A DNA stretch of 64,000 bases from Corythucha ciliata (GCA_038030265.1 CM075937.1:8060001-8124000); one strand, 5' to 3'. Numbered from the stretch's first letter, positions 1-11,982 are shown. The notes: generated by a model from the letters alone, not told the origin. Numbers and translations: made by a program.

Positions 1-1566
1 CATCTCCATCACAACCACATTCGATGTTTGTTTACAAAATAGAAACAAGCGAAATAATAAAAACCGCGCGGTCATTGAGAGGAGGATCGGCAGGATGGAC
101 TACCACCCCACGCTATAAAAGAAGTTATCGAGATTATTGCTGAACCTCTCGCCCACTTGTACAATTTAAGTATCTCTAAGGGCGTGTTCCCTCAGAGATT
201 CAAAGTGGCAAAGGTGATCCCACTGTTCAAAAAGGGAGAAAAAACGGATCCAGCCAATTACCGACCCATATCACTGATAGATGTGATCGCGAAGATATTT
301 GAAAAGCTGCTCAAATCCCGACTAGTGAGTTTCATAGAAAAAACAAGAGCAATTGGGTCCCAGCAATTCGGGTTTCAAAGAGGAGTCAGTACACAGGACG
401 CTTTATTCAAAGTCACGGATGAAATTTATACAAACTTGGATGCAGGAAAAAAAGTAACCCTAACGTGCCTTGACGTAGCTAAGGCATTCGACACAATATC
501 TAAAGCAAAACTCGTCGAAAAAATGGAGGTCTTGGGTATTCGTGGGCAGGCATTAGAATTATTCAAATCGTATAATAGTAATAGGGAGCAAGCTGTCCAC
601 ATAGGCGATACAAAAAGCGAAACTGCACTAATACGAGAATATGGATGCTCGCAGGGCACTTCAATCGGGCCAATCATTTTTCTAATATATGTAAATGAGC
701 TAGCATCACAAAGATATTCGGGAAAAATATACATGTTCGCTGATGACGTCGCCCTAGTAAACACTGGGAAAACTTGGTAGGAGGCCCATGAAAATGCCGA
801 AAAGGATTTGCGAGCAATTGGGCAGTGGATGAACACCAATAAACTCACTATTAATGCTGCTAAATCGGTCTTCATGAATATTTCAAGAAAAGCTGAACCT
901 CCGTCACCAGACAATGACAATTTGATGATACACACCTGCATCGAAGCACCCTGTGACTGTCCGAAGATCAAAAAAGTTGACAGTTTAATCTATTTAGGTG
1001 TAACTGTGGATTGTCAAATGAAATGGAACTGCCACGTTCAAAATTTGTGCCAAAAACTTAGAAAATGTGCATATGTCCTGTATCGGTTAAAATTTCTTTC
1101 AAAAGCACTAAAAATAAACATTTATCAGGCGCTGTTTGAGTCAATCATACAGTATGCTATTGTGATTTGGGGAGGTACATTCAAGTACCTAATCGATAAA
1201 GTATTTAAAATCCAAAAGATGACTTTACGGGTCCTGTTCAACAAAACTAGGCGCTACCCCACTGATGTGCTATTTAAGGAATTGGGCTTGTTAACCGTCC
1301 ATCAATTGTTTGCTAATTTTATAATTAGAAATTATAAAAGTGAATTTTTCGCTGATGTGAGAGCGTAAATCAAAATCATATAGACTAAAATTACCTAAAG
1401 TTAAAAATAAATACGCTCAAATGACAACTAAATACAAAGGAATGCAGATGATAAACAAAGACTTTAAAAAAATAGAAAATTTAATGGGCATAAATAACTT
1501 GAAACTATTCAAAAAAGAAATTGCTAAATTAATACGAGATCAACCGTATGAGTGCTTCATAACCTA
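1..1566 (+). pseudogene. LINE ORF2 remnant, reverse transcriptase and C-terminal part
   Basis: This is the 3' part of a non-LTR retrotransposon ORF2, encoding the reverse transcriptase that copies the element RNA at its target site. The endonuclease is absent, so the copy is cut at the window edge or 5' truncated. RT motifs run in order: NYRPISL near 265, FGFQRG near 367, LDVAKAFD near 470-492, SQGTSIGP near 648-670 and FADDVA near 735-752. Breaks seen are a frame change near 105 upstream of RT motif 1, an in-frame TAG at 778-780, and a frame change near 1368, after which the C-terminal region continues to a TAA at about 1564-1566. The motif style suits the CR1/Jockey group, but the clade is uncertain. 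The catalytic residues remain, yet the gene cannot be functional as it stands. Confidence 0.85.
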
Positions 1567-1774
1567 AAACTATCTGTATCTAGCTCTAAACCTATAATCT
1601 ATGTAACGAAATCCAGGTAGCAAAAGAAACAACTCCGTGCTGGGCCACAGTGTCCCACTATCCAGCACGGTCATCGGTAATTTCTCACAAATACGTATAT
1701 ATCTACCTAATAAGGTGAAATATGTTAATTACTATTTCATTATAATATCGATTATGTAATGATGACAATAAACC
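1567..1774 (+). other. 3' UTR of the LINE remnant
   Basis: AT-rich non-coding stretch between the end of the RT reading frame and an (ATT)n tract. Its place fits a LINE 3' untranslated region ending in a simple-repeat tail, as in CR1-type and I-type elements that lack poly(A). No other feature seen. Confidence 0.5.
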
Positions 1775-1809
1775 ATTATTATTATTATTATTATTATTAC
1801 TATTATTAC

Positions 1810-1873
<64 letters not shown>
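1775..1873 (+). repeat. (ATT)n microsatellite, probable LINE 3' tail
   Basis: About 99 bp of ATT units with a few ACT interruptions. It directly follows the LINE 3' UTR and directly abuts the end of the minus-strand R1-like fragment. It was probably born as the LINE tail and later expanded. The long poly-tyrosine reading frame across it is an artefact of the repeat. Confidence 0.85.
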
Positions 1874-3912
1874 TTTCGTTGTTCGCCCGCTGTGTCAAGT
1901 TGCAGCAAGGACGGAACGACGTTCTGCAGAGGGCCCTTGTATGCGTGCAGCGTTCATTGGCGTATTTGGTGGTACAGAGTGGCTGGGTCGAGCGTGAGGT
2001 CAGCTGGCGGGAACCCAGCCAGTATTTGAGTCGCAGCGTGTGAATCCGGCGTTGTGGCGGTCGCGCTCACTGGGGGTGCGCGCCACCAGGCCGGAGCGCC
2101 GTACGTTACCATTGCCAGGAACACGCGTATGCAGTAGCGCTGGCGCACGTGCCACGATCCACCGTGCGTAGTCCGAGTGCGTAGATGCGTGGTTCGAAAG
2201 CCGTTATGTGAGCTGATGCGAGGCGTTTCGTGTGGAGATGGACTCCCCAGATAGCGCGCTGTGTGGGCTGCGTGGTGATGGGGGTGCGGTCGCCAGGGAA
2301 TATGCTCAGCGGTCTTAGTGGCGTATGGGGTAGGGCCCCCATAATGAGCGCCTGGGTTTTCAGCGGTGAGAGCTGGAGGCGTACTTCCTCGCACCAATGG
2401 CGGATGATTGTCGTCACGCGCTGTGCGGCACGATGCGCTGCGACCGCCGATGTTCCCTGTGCTAGAATGGCAATGTCGACTACATAGCACACCGAATGAA
2501 ATCCCGCCTGACAGAGCCTGCGGACCAGTAAGTCAAAAAGGACTGCCCAAAGTAGACAAAAGAGGATCGAGCCCTGCGGGCATCTGGACGTGATCGAGCA
2601 CTCAACTCTTCCCCTGCCTGTGCCATAGCTGGCGGTGTGGTCCGAAAGGAACCAGGATAGCATGGCGTATGTGTTGCTCGGGGGAGGGAAGTGACGAAGG
2701 GAGTGGAGGACTTCTGGCCACCAGGCCGCATCAAATGCTCCCTTTACGTCATAGAGTATCGCGATGGCGCTTGGAGCGCCAGTATGGCGTCTGTAGTACT
2801 TCGTCCTCGGTTGCCACCATATTGTCCTCGGTGAAGGTAGGGGGAGGATGTGAGGTTGTAGCGTGCGAAGGATAAGTTTTTCTAGGTATTTGCCTTCTGT
2901 GTCAAGGAGACAGACCGGTCGAGAGTTTTCTGGGCGGCTGAGGTCTTTATCCGGCGACTTGGGAAAAAAGCAGACTCGTGCAGTCTTAAATGCCCTTAGG
3001 AAGTATCCCAGGGTAAGGCATACGTTGTAGATGTCCAAGAGTGCTCGGCGGGTTCGGTCCTAGAGGTGATGGAGTTCTGCAGCTCCGGTGTTGGATAGTC
3101 CCGGGGCCTTTGATGACGCGAGTGAGGAGGCTGCGCAGGTAATGTCGTCCATCGTCCATTGTGGGGCTGGTATAGTGTTAGAAGTGGCTCTCGGACTGTG
3201 ACTCGCATGGCACGCTCATTTTGAGTATCGATGTCTGGGTCATCTCCGGGAAAGGCCTGATGTATCAGCTGAAGGTTGTTGTCCCTGATCGAGTAGGAAC
3301 ATTGGAAAGCAGCCGGTGGTGCCCGAGGCGAGTAGTGGTGGATCAATTTGTAGGGCGTCGCCCATGGGGATGATGCCGTTTCCTCGGTGACGTATGCTCG
3401 CCAAATCGAACGCTTCGCTTGACGGAGGAGCTTTTTATAGCTTCTATTCATCACGTAATATATGGATGAGGTCGTGGTCTGGTTTTGTTCGACAGAACGC
3501 TGGCTCGCTCGGAGGCGGGTGCGTGCTATCTCAAGCTCCTCTGACCACCAAGGAGTGTTGGGGCGACAAATGATAGGCGTTCGGGGGATCGCCTTTTCCG
3601 ATGCCATGCGCAAGGCCAAGGCGAGTCTTTCCAACACCGTATCAACGTCATGGGGGGTGTCAATGCCCTCGCGGTTGTCTTCCTCGGATGGCGAGGGGAT
3701 GTGTGTAGATGTTGAATAAACGCTCCCGTAGCGTAGGTTGGATGGGTGCGTCTGTCGTGGGGCGGTGGTCGGTTTCGCGGCGCTCGTTAACGCGGCCGGA
3801 TGCACCAAGTCAGCATGGCGTGCTCCGTTGGGATGTCACGGGAAAAGTTCCAGTTTGAGCGTGCGCGGGTAATGCCAGGTGATCCTACTGCAAAATCTAT
3901 GTGCGAGGAGCC
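1874..3912 (-). pseudogene. R1-clade LINE ORF2 remnant
   Basis: On the minus strand, reading from 3912 down, the fragment carries the end of an AP-type endonuclease (3790-3912), an EN-RT linker with a WW motif (3038-3790), an RT domain (3038-2106) and a thumb/C-terminal region with a YGAPAWW-like motif (2490-1874). The sequence style is that of the R1 clade (R1/TRAS/Waldo-like). At least two frame changes split it, near 3000-3040 and 2490-2110. The RT active site reads YVVD in place of the usual YxDD, so one catalytic aspartate is lost. The 5' end stops close to the array's terminal module at 3937. No rDNA flank is visible. Confidence 0.82.
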
Positions 3913-3936
3913 TTGGGGACCAAGTGATTTCGCGGC

Positions 3937-4140
3937 GTGTGGCGTATAAAGTTTAGGGGGCAGGGCAGGTCATTGCCCAACCAACTGGACAAAAGTATAA
4001 TTTCGGCCCTTCCCCACCGTATTCTCACTACATTCTCGATAAATTCATCCACCAGAAGTTGTTCCACACACTGCACTGGTGGATCTGCGCCTATCAGGGC
4101 CCGGGGCGGAAATCTCCAAGAGGGACCCTCAAGTTGAGTT
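3937..4140 (+). repeat. Terminal module of the array-bearing repeat, left copy
   Basis: About 200 bp of non-monomeric sequence that reappears in reverse complement at 60611-60819. Shared words include GGCGTATAAAGTTTAGGGGG (right copy: GGCGTAAAGTTTAAGGGGG), GGTCATTGCC/GGCCATTGCC, GATAAATTCATCCACCAGAAG and GAGTTTTCTCCACTTTAGC. Similarity stops just outside the TGGCG word in both copies, which marks an outer end. The right copy's end reads CAGTGGCG, a terminus seen in several DNA-transposon families. No coding potential seen. Confidence 0.7.
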
Positions 4141-5195
4141 TTCTCCACTTTAGCGGCACATTAGCGATTTTTTCTACATTTCAGCACTGTTCTCAGTTTG
4201 GGCTGAAAATTAGCGTTTTCTTACGTACCTATTTTCCTCAATAATAGCCGCAAAATATCAGGTTTTTCCGCATTTTGGCCACAAATCGCATTTTTTTGTT
4301 CACCATGCGCTATGAATTAGCGATTTTTCAGTCACAAATCACCAGTATTTTACCTATATAGCCACAAATTAGCGCTTTTTCTCAATTTTAGCCTCAAAGT
4401 TGCCTTCAGATGCCGCGAGTTGGCAAATTTTCAATTTATTTTTGATGCGAATTGAAATTCTTCACAATTTTTGCCACGAACTAGTGATTTTATAATAGTT
4501 TTTGTTTTTTTTTTAATTTTAGCAGCGTAGTAGCGTTTCTAACACGTGAATTAGCGAATTTTCTCAATTTTTGCCACGAATTGGTGGTTTTTCGCAATTT
4601 TAGCCGCAGATTAGCCATTTTTTCCAGTTTTTCCGTTTTTAGATCCGAATTAGCATTTCTTCTCAGAGAGTTTTTAGAGAGAGAGTTCAACATTTAGAGT
4701 TTTTCTTAATTTTGGCAGCTCTAATTAGTGATTTTTTTCAATTTTATTCGCTTTTTTTATATGTTTTAGCCCCGCAATAGCAATTTTCTTTAATTTTTGC
4801 TATGGATTAGCACTGTTTTTTATTTTAAGCCTTGAAGCTCTCAGAAGCTACAGATTTTTGTTTTCTCAATTTAGCTGTTAAATAGCGGTTTCTGATACTT
4901 TTGCAGAGAATTAGCATCTATTCTCTTTTTTTATATGGGAATTGTGCGATACATACTAATTTTTATATAGGATTTCAGTTATGAATTTGCCATTTTTGCC
5001 TAATTTTAACCCTAATTGGCGTTACTTTTGTCATGTAAATTAGTAGCGCGTTTTCTCAATTTTGGCCGCGGGCTGAGCCCCAAAACTACACTTTTGCGTT
5101 TATTTACACATTGTTTGGACACCCAACCCTCCCAGGCGCCACTGACCATAGTAGTTCTTCTTCTTCTTCTTCTTCTTCTTCTTCTTCTTCTTCTT

Positions 5196-5226
<31 letters not shown>

Positions 5227-6840
5227 GTTTCCGAAATCCGGGCCCTCAAGGAAGGCCGGGCCAAACATGGCGGACTGTCAGTTACTCGAAGGAACTTATA
5301 GAGCCTTAGCCGCAGTGGAGGCGGAAGTCAGACGGCATTGGGGGAGCAAGAATCTGAGCATTTCAAATTTTAACCCCCCACCCCTCAACAAATATCGTGT
5401 TTTGAGTCATTTATGTCTACATGAGCAAAATGACAATTTTCGGTCCCAAAAGTCCAAGTTATTCACTAAAAAATTTGTTTCTAGGCTAATTTTCCTGGGG
5501 TCGTCCAAAGGCTCAGACTTCTGAGCCGCGAGATGAGCCGCGAATCAACAATATATCGGTCAGAGCTTATTCAGCCGTGAAACTTGGGGGGGGGGGGGCA
5601 GCAAGAGAATGCTCAGAACTTGTATTTCAGGCAACAGTGTGCAGGCCTACTCCTATCGTGGTTGGGAGTGCGTAAATCTCTATAGAAGGCCCTTTAATAG
5701 GTCCCTCAATATTCAAGGAATATACTTTCTACGTAAGTCACGAAGTTGCCACAGGGAACCACCAGTTGGTGTTTTCTTTTTCAACGTTAGATGAAAATGA
5801 GCCCTTTTTTCAATTTTGACAGTATATTTTCTCAATTTCATCCCCGGATTAACAAGATTTCTCAATTTTCTCTACGAATTAAGGTTTTTCTTCATTTTGA
5901 GCATTGAATCGGCACTTTTTATAAACTTTTAGCCACGAAATGTCGCTTTCTCACAATTCAAGCTATACGAAGTTTCCCCTTGAATCCGCGAATTAGTGTT
6001 GCGAATTAACAAGACATTACCGACTACAAATAAAGAAAAAACAGAAATAAAACGAAACAATCGGACACGATACGCACCTTATCGCCACTACGGCAAAACT
6101 AGCCCCTCAGAACTCCCATATCAAAAGAACAAAGCGTAAAACCAACCGTCTACCCTTCATACCGGCTCCCTATATAATATGAATAAGTAAACATCCCCCT
6201 CACTCCATCGATTAAACGTTAAAAAAATGACTAGAACGAACTTAACAATAACCAATCCAACACAAATAACAACAAATACCTATATGCTTTTTATTAAATT
6301 TAACATCGAATTGGCGCATTTTCTCAATACTATCTGCGAATTAGTCTTTTTATCAACTATCTCAACTAATATTTTACTCTAATTTTTACCCACGCAGTAG
6401 CGTTTTACCCGTAAAGTTGCCTCAAGAATCGACGAATTGAAGTTTTCTCAACTTCACCTGTCAATTAGCACTTTTTCTGAACTTTTATAGGCGCAAATCG
6501 CAGCGATTCATCTCAATACATATAAGCTAATTAAGGAAATTTGCTTATTTTGCTCAACTTTAGCTACCGAAGAGCACTTTTTTCTCAATTTCATCCGCGA
6601 ATTAGCGCTTTTTCGATATTTTATTCGTGTATGAGCGCTTTTTCTCAAACTTCAGCCACGAATTAGCGCCTTTTCTCATTTTCAACCGCAAATTGTAAAG
6701 CTTTATCTCAATTTTGGCTGCGAATTACCATTTTTCTTAATTTTACCAGACAAAGAACACCTTTTCTCGATTTCAGACACGAATTAGTGGTTTTTCTCAA
6801 TTTTAAAAGTGATTTAGTGGTTTTTACTTGAATATCTAGC
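4141..6840 (+). repeat. Degenerate ~30 bp minisatellite, type A, plus orientation
   Basis: Tens of diverged monomers built on the words CTCAATTTTAGCCGC and GAATTAGCG, joined by a T-rich run (TTTTT). Monomers differ by substitutions and indels, and one sub-block (AAGTTGCCTTCAGA) recurs, also in the other arrays. The array is interrupted by a (TTC)n tract at 5155-5225 and by about 560 bp without clear monomers (5226-5790), where I see nothing recognisable apart from a poly(G) run near 5587. A stretch without clear monomers also lies near 6010-6270. The part 4141-5037 is colinear with the reverse complement of 59330-60610. Confidence 0.85.
5155..5225 (+). repeat. (TTC)n microsatellite
   Basis: About 71 bp of nearly pure TTC units inside the type A array. 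The poly-leucine open frame across it is a repeat artefact. Confidence 0.9.
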
Positions 6841-7019
6841 TATGTTTCCGCGGGAAAAGTTCGTGAAAAAAACCGAGCCCGTGCTGACTACTACATATTA
6901 TTGCTACTTTCACACCTTATCAACCTAAAACATTCCATTATTCCATCTGTATGGTTTTCGAGGGCACTGAAGTGCGCTCAGAAGGGCTCTGTCCCCGCAC
7001 TATCGGTGCGCTAGAGGCC
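6841..7019. other. Unassigned spacer between type A and type B arrays
   Basis: No monomers, ORF or terminal repeat recognised. It joins the type A block to the type B block. Confidence 0.4.
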
Positions 7020-8110
7020 CTGAAATGCTTTTTCACTACTTATTCAAACCAAAATTCCCATTTGGCACTTTAAAAAATCACTTTCGTGGGGTTAGCCTGC
7101 CAGAACCCAAATTTTACCGATTTGGATATCGGAGAACCTCACGAAAAAAGCCCACCTGGGTGACGAAAAACCGTTGATTCCCGAGTCACCTTCCTCGTCT
7201 TCGTGAGCTTGTTCACACCGATGGCTAGAACTTGCGGTTCACTAGCTTTAAACCCACTTTTCGGGGATTTGGCGCTTTAAAAAGTTCAATTTTGTCGGTT
7301 TGACCCTTTCAACGGTCAAATTTTGTGGATTTAGATGTCACAATACCCAATATGTCTGGTTTCGCTTACCCAAAAAGTCAATTTTACATGACTGCGTCAA
7401 CAAGCCAATTTCTAGGGTACGGCCTTTTATTAAAGCTTTGTAGACTTGGCAATCAAAAAACGAAATTTCGCAGTTTTTGAACATGCAAAAAAAAAAAAAA
7501 TTAATTTCGCATGTTTGACTCCCTAAAAGGTGCAATTCTGCGGGGTTGATCCGAAATACAATTTCGTAGGTTTGGCCCACTCAGAAAGTCAATTTTCACG
7601 GGGTTCAAACATTGGGTTTTTTTTTGGGACTTCATGAAGCAATTCCGTGGGTTTGGTTCTTTCGAAGTTCAAGTTTCACGGATTCGGTAACCCAATTTCT
7701 CTCGTTTCGAAGGGCAAATGTCAGTCGTTATGCCACGGGTCTGGGGAATTTTGCACGGTTTGGCCCGTTAAAAACATATTCCGAGGGATTGGCATGCCAA
7801 AAAAAAAATAACAATTTCGTGGGTTTGGCCCACACTAAGGCCCGCCGCGAATTGAGCCCACGCGTGGGTCACCCAAGCTCAAAAAACAGTTAAAAGACTG
7901 TCCATTTTCAACTTTTTTTTTTTTATAGTTTGGGTGACCCACGCGCGGGGTCAATTTGCGGTGGGCCAAAGAGTCAATTTTAAGGTTCCAGCTTCTTCAT
8001 AAGTGAAATTTCACCGAGCTGGTTCATTCAAAAAACTAATTTCGAGGGCTTGTGCCTCTGTCTCCACGAAAGAACAACATTTCGTGGCGTTGGCTAGTTA
8101 CAAACCAATT
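7020..8110 (+). repeat. Degenerate minisatellite, type B
   Basis: A second family of degenerate ~30 bp monomers with words such as TCAATTTCG, GTGGGTTTGGC and CCCACTCAAAAAG. Monomers are more diverged than in type A and are broken by a hairpin at 7839-7967. Related type B sequence follows the type A array at 53060-53330 in the same order. No protein is supported. Confidence 0.65.
7839..7967. repeat. Short inverted repeat (hairpin, MITE-like)
   Basis: The arms at 7839-7876 and 7929-7967 pair imperfectly through GGCCCGCCGCGAATTGA / TCAATTTGCGGTGGGCC and CCCACGCGTGGGTCACCCAA / TTTGGGTGACCCACGCG. The loop is about 50 bp and T-rich. It looks like a small fold-back inserted in the type B array. No target duplication was identified. 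Confidence 0.65.
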
Positions 8111-11100
8111 TCACTTGTCTGACTCGACCCGAAAAAGCGCAATTTGGCGGGTTTCGCTGCATCATAAACAAAATTTCGCACTATTGACCGATTCGCAATA
8201 ACTCCCCCCCCCTTCGTCACGAACTCTGTCGTCGCTCTAGCTGTGCGAAGGAAGCCTGCCAGAAACAAGAGGAAATTGTATACGCTCTTATAATTAATTT
8301 GTTGTGGGTCGATCATTTTTAGAGAAGCCACTTTAAAGTGAACCCATTTTTTGTTTTGCGATTCAGGGGGAGCATTCAGCATTCGCTCCCCCTGAACCCT
8401 ATTTCCGCCGCCACTGCTTAGCCGGGCTCGGCGATAACGTTCAGAGTGCCCTCCCCCTATCTATCGATAAGCCTGAGCCCAGTTAGTTATATTCATGCGC
8501 TTTTATTCAAGTTTTGGGTGGAAGAACCTACAAATATCAGTATTTTTGCTGAATAGGCAGTTTCAGTGGTAAGATGAACGGGTAAGACATTAGGGGGGCT
8601 GCCCCTGGAGACCACTGAAGATGACCTTTGTACGGTTGAAACTGGTCTGGAGTGAAATAAATTTTCTTTGCTTATTATCATCGAAGAGCTCCACTACATC
8701 GGCATGATGACTCATGAAACCAGTCAAGTTCGCCTGAAACTCTCATATCGTTCACCCCCCTAAATAGAGCTAGCTCCTCTCTCCCCCCCCCCATAAGCCT
8801 CAAACCACCGACTACCCATCATAGCACCCAAAGTGCTGTCAGCACGTCTCACTATCTTTTTTGAGTGGCATCTCATGCTTGACCTTGTGTTAAGGCAACA
8901 CGAAACTTTTTAACAGTGCACGAAGCAGTATAAACGGCATCAACAGGTTGTAAAAGGACCTCTTGTTTTATTACGTCGCCCCTTATTTTTTTTTTTTTGT
9001 TCCTTGTCTCGTCTTGTCTCTCACGCGCCTCTACAACGTAATAAATCACTTTTGTACAACTATTACCGGGCAATTCCAGCGGTGGCTGTTATTATTAATA
9101 ATTTTTGAGGCTCTTTCAAAGTCTTAAGTTCGAGGGAAGGAAGAAAAGGGCTCAGTGCAATTACGCTCATTGTCTTCTTCCTCTTCGCGGAGAGTAATAA
9201 TTTATTCAAACGAGAATGAAGCGATGGGGCGTGATGTAGGAGCTGGTGGTGGTGGTGTTATAAGGGGGGGGGGGAGTTGCAAAAATTCCTATAATTAGTT
9301 CTTGAGCATTTATTTTCATCAAGTACGCCCTCCTCTCCTCACTCATTCACACACACACACACACCCCCTACCACCAACTTTCCAGCAATTCATTCGCCAA
9401 TTTTAAACGTTTCCTATTAGAGGAAAAATGAGAGAGGGAAGTTGTGAGCGAAAGACGTCGGGCTCTTTCATTTACAAAAAAAAAAAAATTCCATCTAACA
9501 TTCCACCAGTAATGGCGAGGGAGTGGGGGAGACGAGCTTAATACGGAAAATTCCGTAACACCATACCCCAGTTTCTCTACTTTTTTCCGCCCTCCTCCCA
9601 CCCGCAATGCTTCGGCATTTCTCTCTTCAGCCCTCTCAATTGCCTTCATTTAAGAATGGAATAATTAGATTTTAAAAGCGACAACAGTTAAATTGTCATT
9701 GGAAGTGCACGGTGGTGAGCTGGTGAAATGATGAGGGGTGGGGGGGAGATGGCTTAAGCCTTAAATGTGGCCAGTTTTACGGTAGTTTACGGCATAATTA
9801 AGTTTCTTGAATGTTTTTTTTTTCAATTTTTCAGTTAGAAAAAGGAGGTTCATACTACATATACAAAAGATGGCAATTCTGAATTTTGATATTACATTTT
9901 TCCGCATTCCTATTTAATGTATAAATTCATTCCATTTCTGTTTTTCAATCTCCCCAATCTCTCCCCTTCCCACTCTGCCATTCAGCTATTTTTTTGTGAC
10001 GCAGGGGGTTCAGGGAATTGAAAATGGTACTTGTGAGCACTTTGTGGTTTCCTATAAGCCCACTAACATTTCCTTCCCCATTCCTGATTGCGTTTACCAA
10101 ACCGTTTCCATCTTTATCCATCATCATATGCCGTACCAGTCGCTATAATACATAGTATATGCATGTGAGAGGGGTTGTGATGCAGGATAGCGAATTTCAT
10201 AGAGGGGGAGGAAATATAAGAGGTTGAGTGACGTTATAAAGGTGCACCGGTTTTAAAGGACGGTTGTGTTGTAAGTGGGTGGGATGTCGTGGGTTGGGGA
10301 GGGGAGGGGGTGATTTAGAAAAGAGATGATGATGTTGATGAGGAGAGAGAACTGGAGGCGGTGGAAAAAGCGCCCGCCTCTTCGGTACTCTCAAGTCCTC
10401 CTCTCCTGCAGGCTGTTTCGTCACTCTCATCTCTCCGTCCGACCAACCCCCAGCTCATTGGTTGTCGCTTTTTCCTCCGCGAAACGCAAGCTGAAGGGCC
10501 TTGTGAAAGGGAAGGGAAGGGCTGGTTAAGGGAGAGAGAGAGAGAGAGTGTGAGTGTGAGAGAGAAAGAGAAGAGCCACCCCCTTCCGCGTATATACAAT
10601 TTTCAGTGCTTCTCTCGACGTCGCCCCCTGAAGAAGAAGGCGGAAAAAACTCCCCGTTCCCCCTCAGCACACACGGAGACGCGTTTAAATAAGAAGATTA
10701 AAGAGGTACGTGTCTTCTACACCGTTTTATGTATCAAATAATAGTTAGAAAATGTATTCAAATTAATTTTTCAAGGATGTAATTTTACCTCTTCCCCCTT
10801 ACAAACATTCCACAATTCCAAGAAAAAGGTATTCACAGAAGGAAAATACGATCCAATTTTTAAATATTTCAAGGTAACAATATTCAAGGGTGTTGGCAAA
10901 CCACCCAGAGACCCAAAAAAATGCAGTTCTTTAAAACTTCAGCCCCTACCCCCACTCATCACTGTGATTTCAAAATTGCAGTATAATCAGTCAATCTGTA
11001 TAGGGGCCCGTATTTTGCCATACGGCAAGGCAAAAAATTCGAAAGGGCCTTATTTGAGAACGCTGAACGGACAAAATAGGGAGCTTTCTGTCGTCTGCGC

Positions 11101-11938
11101 TTGCGTTGCAGCTAAGTTTTTTTCAGTTTTTTTTTTTTTTTTGTTATATTTTCTCAACCCAAGATGGACAGTGAAAAAAACTGCGTTAACACCCGCAAAA
11201 ACTGTTCAACAAGTAACGAACAGGTTTTTTTATCAGAACCTTTTGTTGTATTGTATCGCCTATAATACAACATCAAAGGAGACGGCGCGAGAACAATCAT
11301 TTAAAGTCTACTTTTTCAATTTCCTCCCACTCTCCACCGTCGATATTTTCTTTTCGCGTTATTTCATTGCGGAAATTTGTTTTAATAATGAAGTCGATAG
11401 CGCATTCAAAAAATTATTGTTCAAGGATTGTCGCTGTAACAGACAAACCCATCACTTGGCCCCCCTTCCCCCCCCCACGTGATTCGTCCTACACCTTAAA
11501 TCACTCAATTCAGTATAAGCAACAAGACGTTAGTGATTGATGAGTCAGAATGAGACGGGGTGGAGGGTAATTCGCGTGACTGGGCTTATGACCCCGCTAA
11601 CACCACCCAAATGCTCGTATAACCGGTCTTCGTATCATTTTTGCCCACGTTTCAATGATGGAAGCGTGATATTGTTGTTTGAATCGTTCGATATTTTCAA
11701 ATTTTAATTAATTAATTGTTGAGAAAAAATGATAAAAATGTGTTAAAATGGCTTGAATACAGTGAGGTAGCTGATAATTCAGGCTCTTGAGAGTGACTGC
11801 GTGGTCTTGCTACTCTTATTTTACTTCCAAACTATTTATTAATAGGACGGCATTCATCAGAAAGGAACCATACCACACGAACCACTTTTTGAGAAAACGC
11901 GAGTCAAAGTTTTTTTACATTCGTAAATCGTAAAAAAT
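8111..11938. other. Unassigned intergenic stretch with simple repeats
   Basis: About 3.8 kb with no TE protein and no convincing gene. It holds poly(C) and poly(G) runs (8206, 8786, 9266), a (CA)n tract at about 9350-9366, GA-rich repeats near 10531-10570, and a GC-richer island at about 10330-10720 that ends near a GTACGT splice-donor-like word (10706). Open frames of 60-172 codons here, the longest at 10964-11482, have no recognisable domain and biased composition, so I treat them as chance. Confidence 0.5.
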
Positions 11939-11948
11939 ATGTTTTCAT
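11939..11948. repeat. Target-site duplication, 3' side of the Jockey-like LINE
   Basis: ATGTTTTCAT lies here, immediately before the poly(T) that is the element's poly(A) tail on the minus strand. The same 10 bp occur at 16080-16089. Confidence 0.8.
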
Positions 11949-11982
11949 TTTTTTTTTTTTATTTTTTTATTTTAAAGAAAAC

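Noticed and set aside
1759..2043. 94-codon frame rich in tyrosine
   Set aside because: It is a translation of the (ATT)n tract running into the antisense of the R1-like fragment.
5016..5309. 97-codon leucine-rich frame
   Set aside because: Produced by the (TTC)n microsatellite.
10964..11482. 172-codon open frame
   Set aside because: No domain, F-rich and low complexity, no coding context. Treated as chance.
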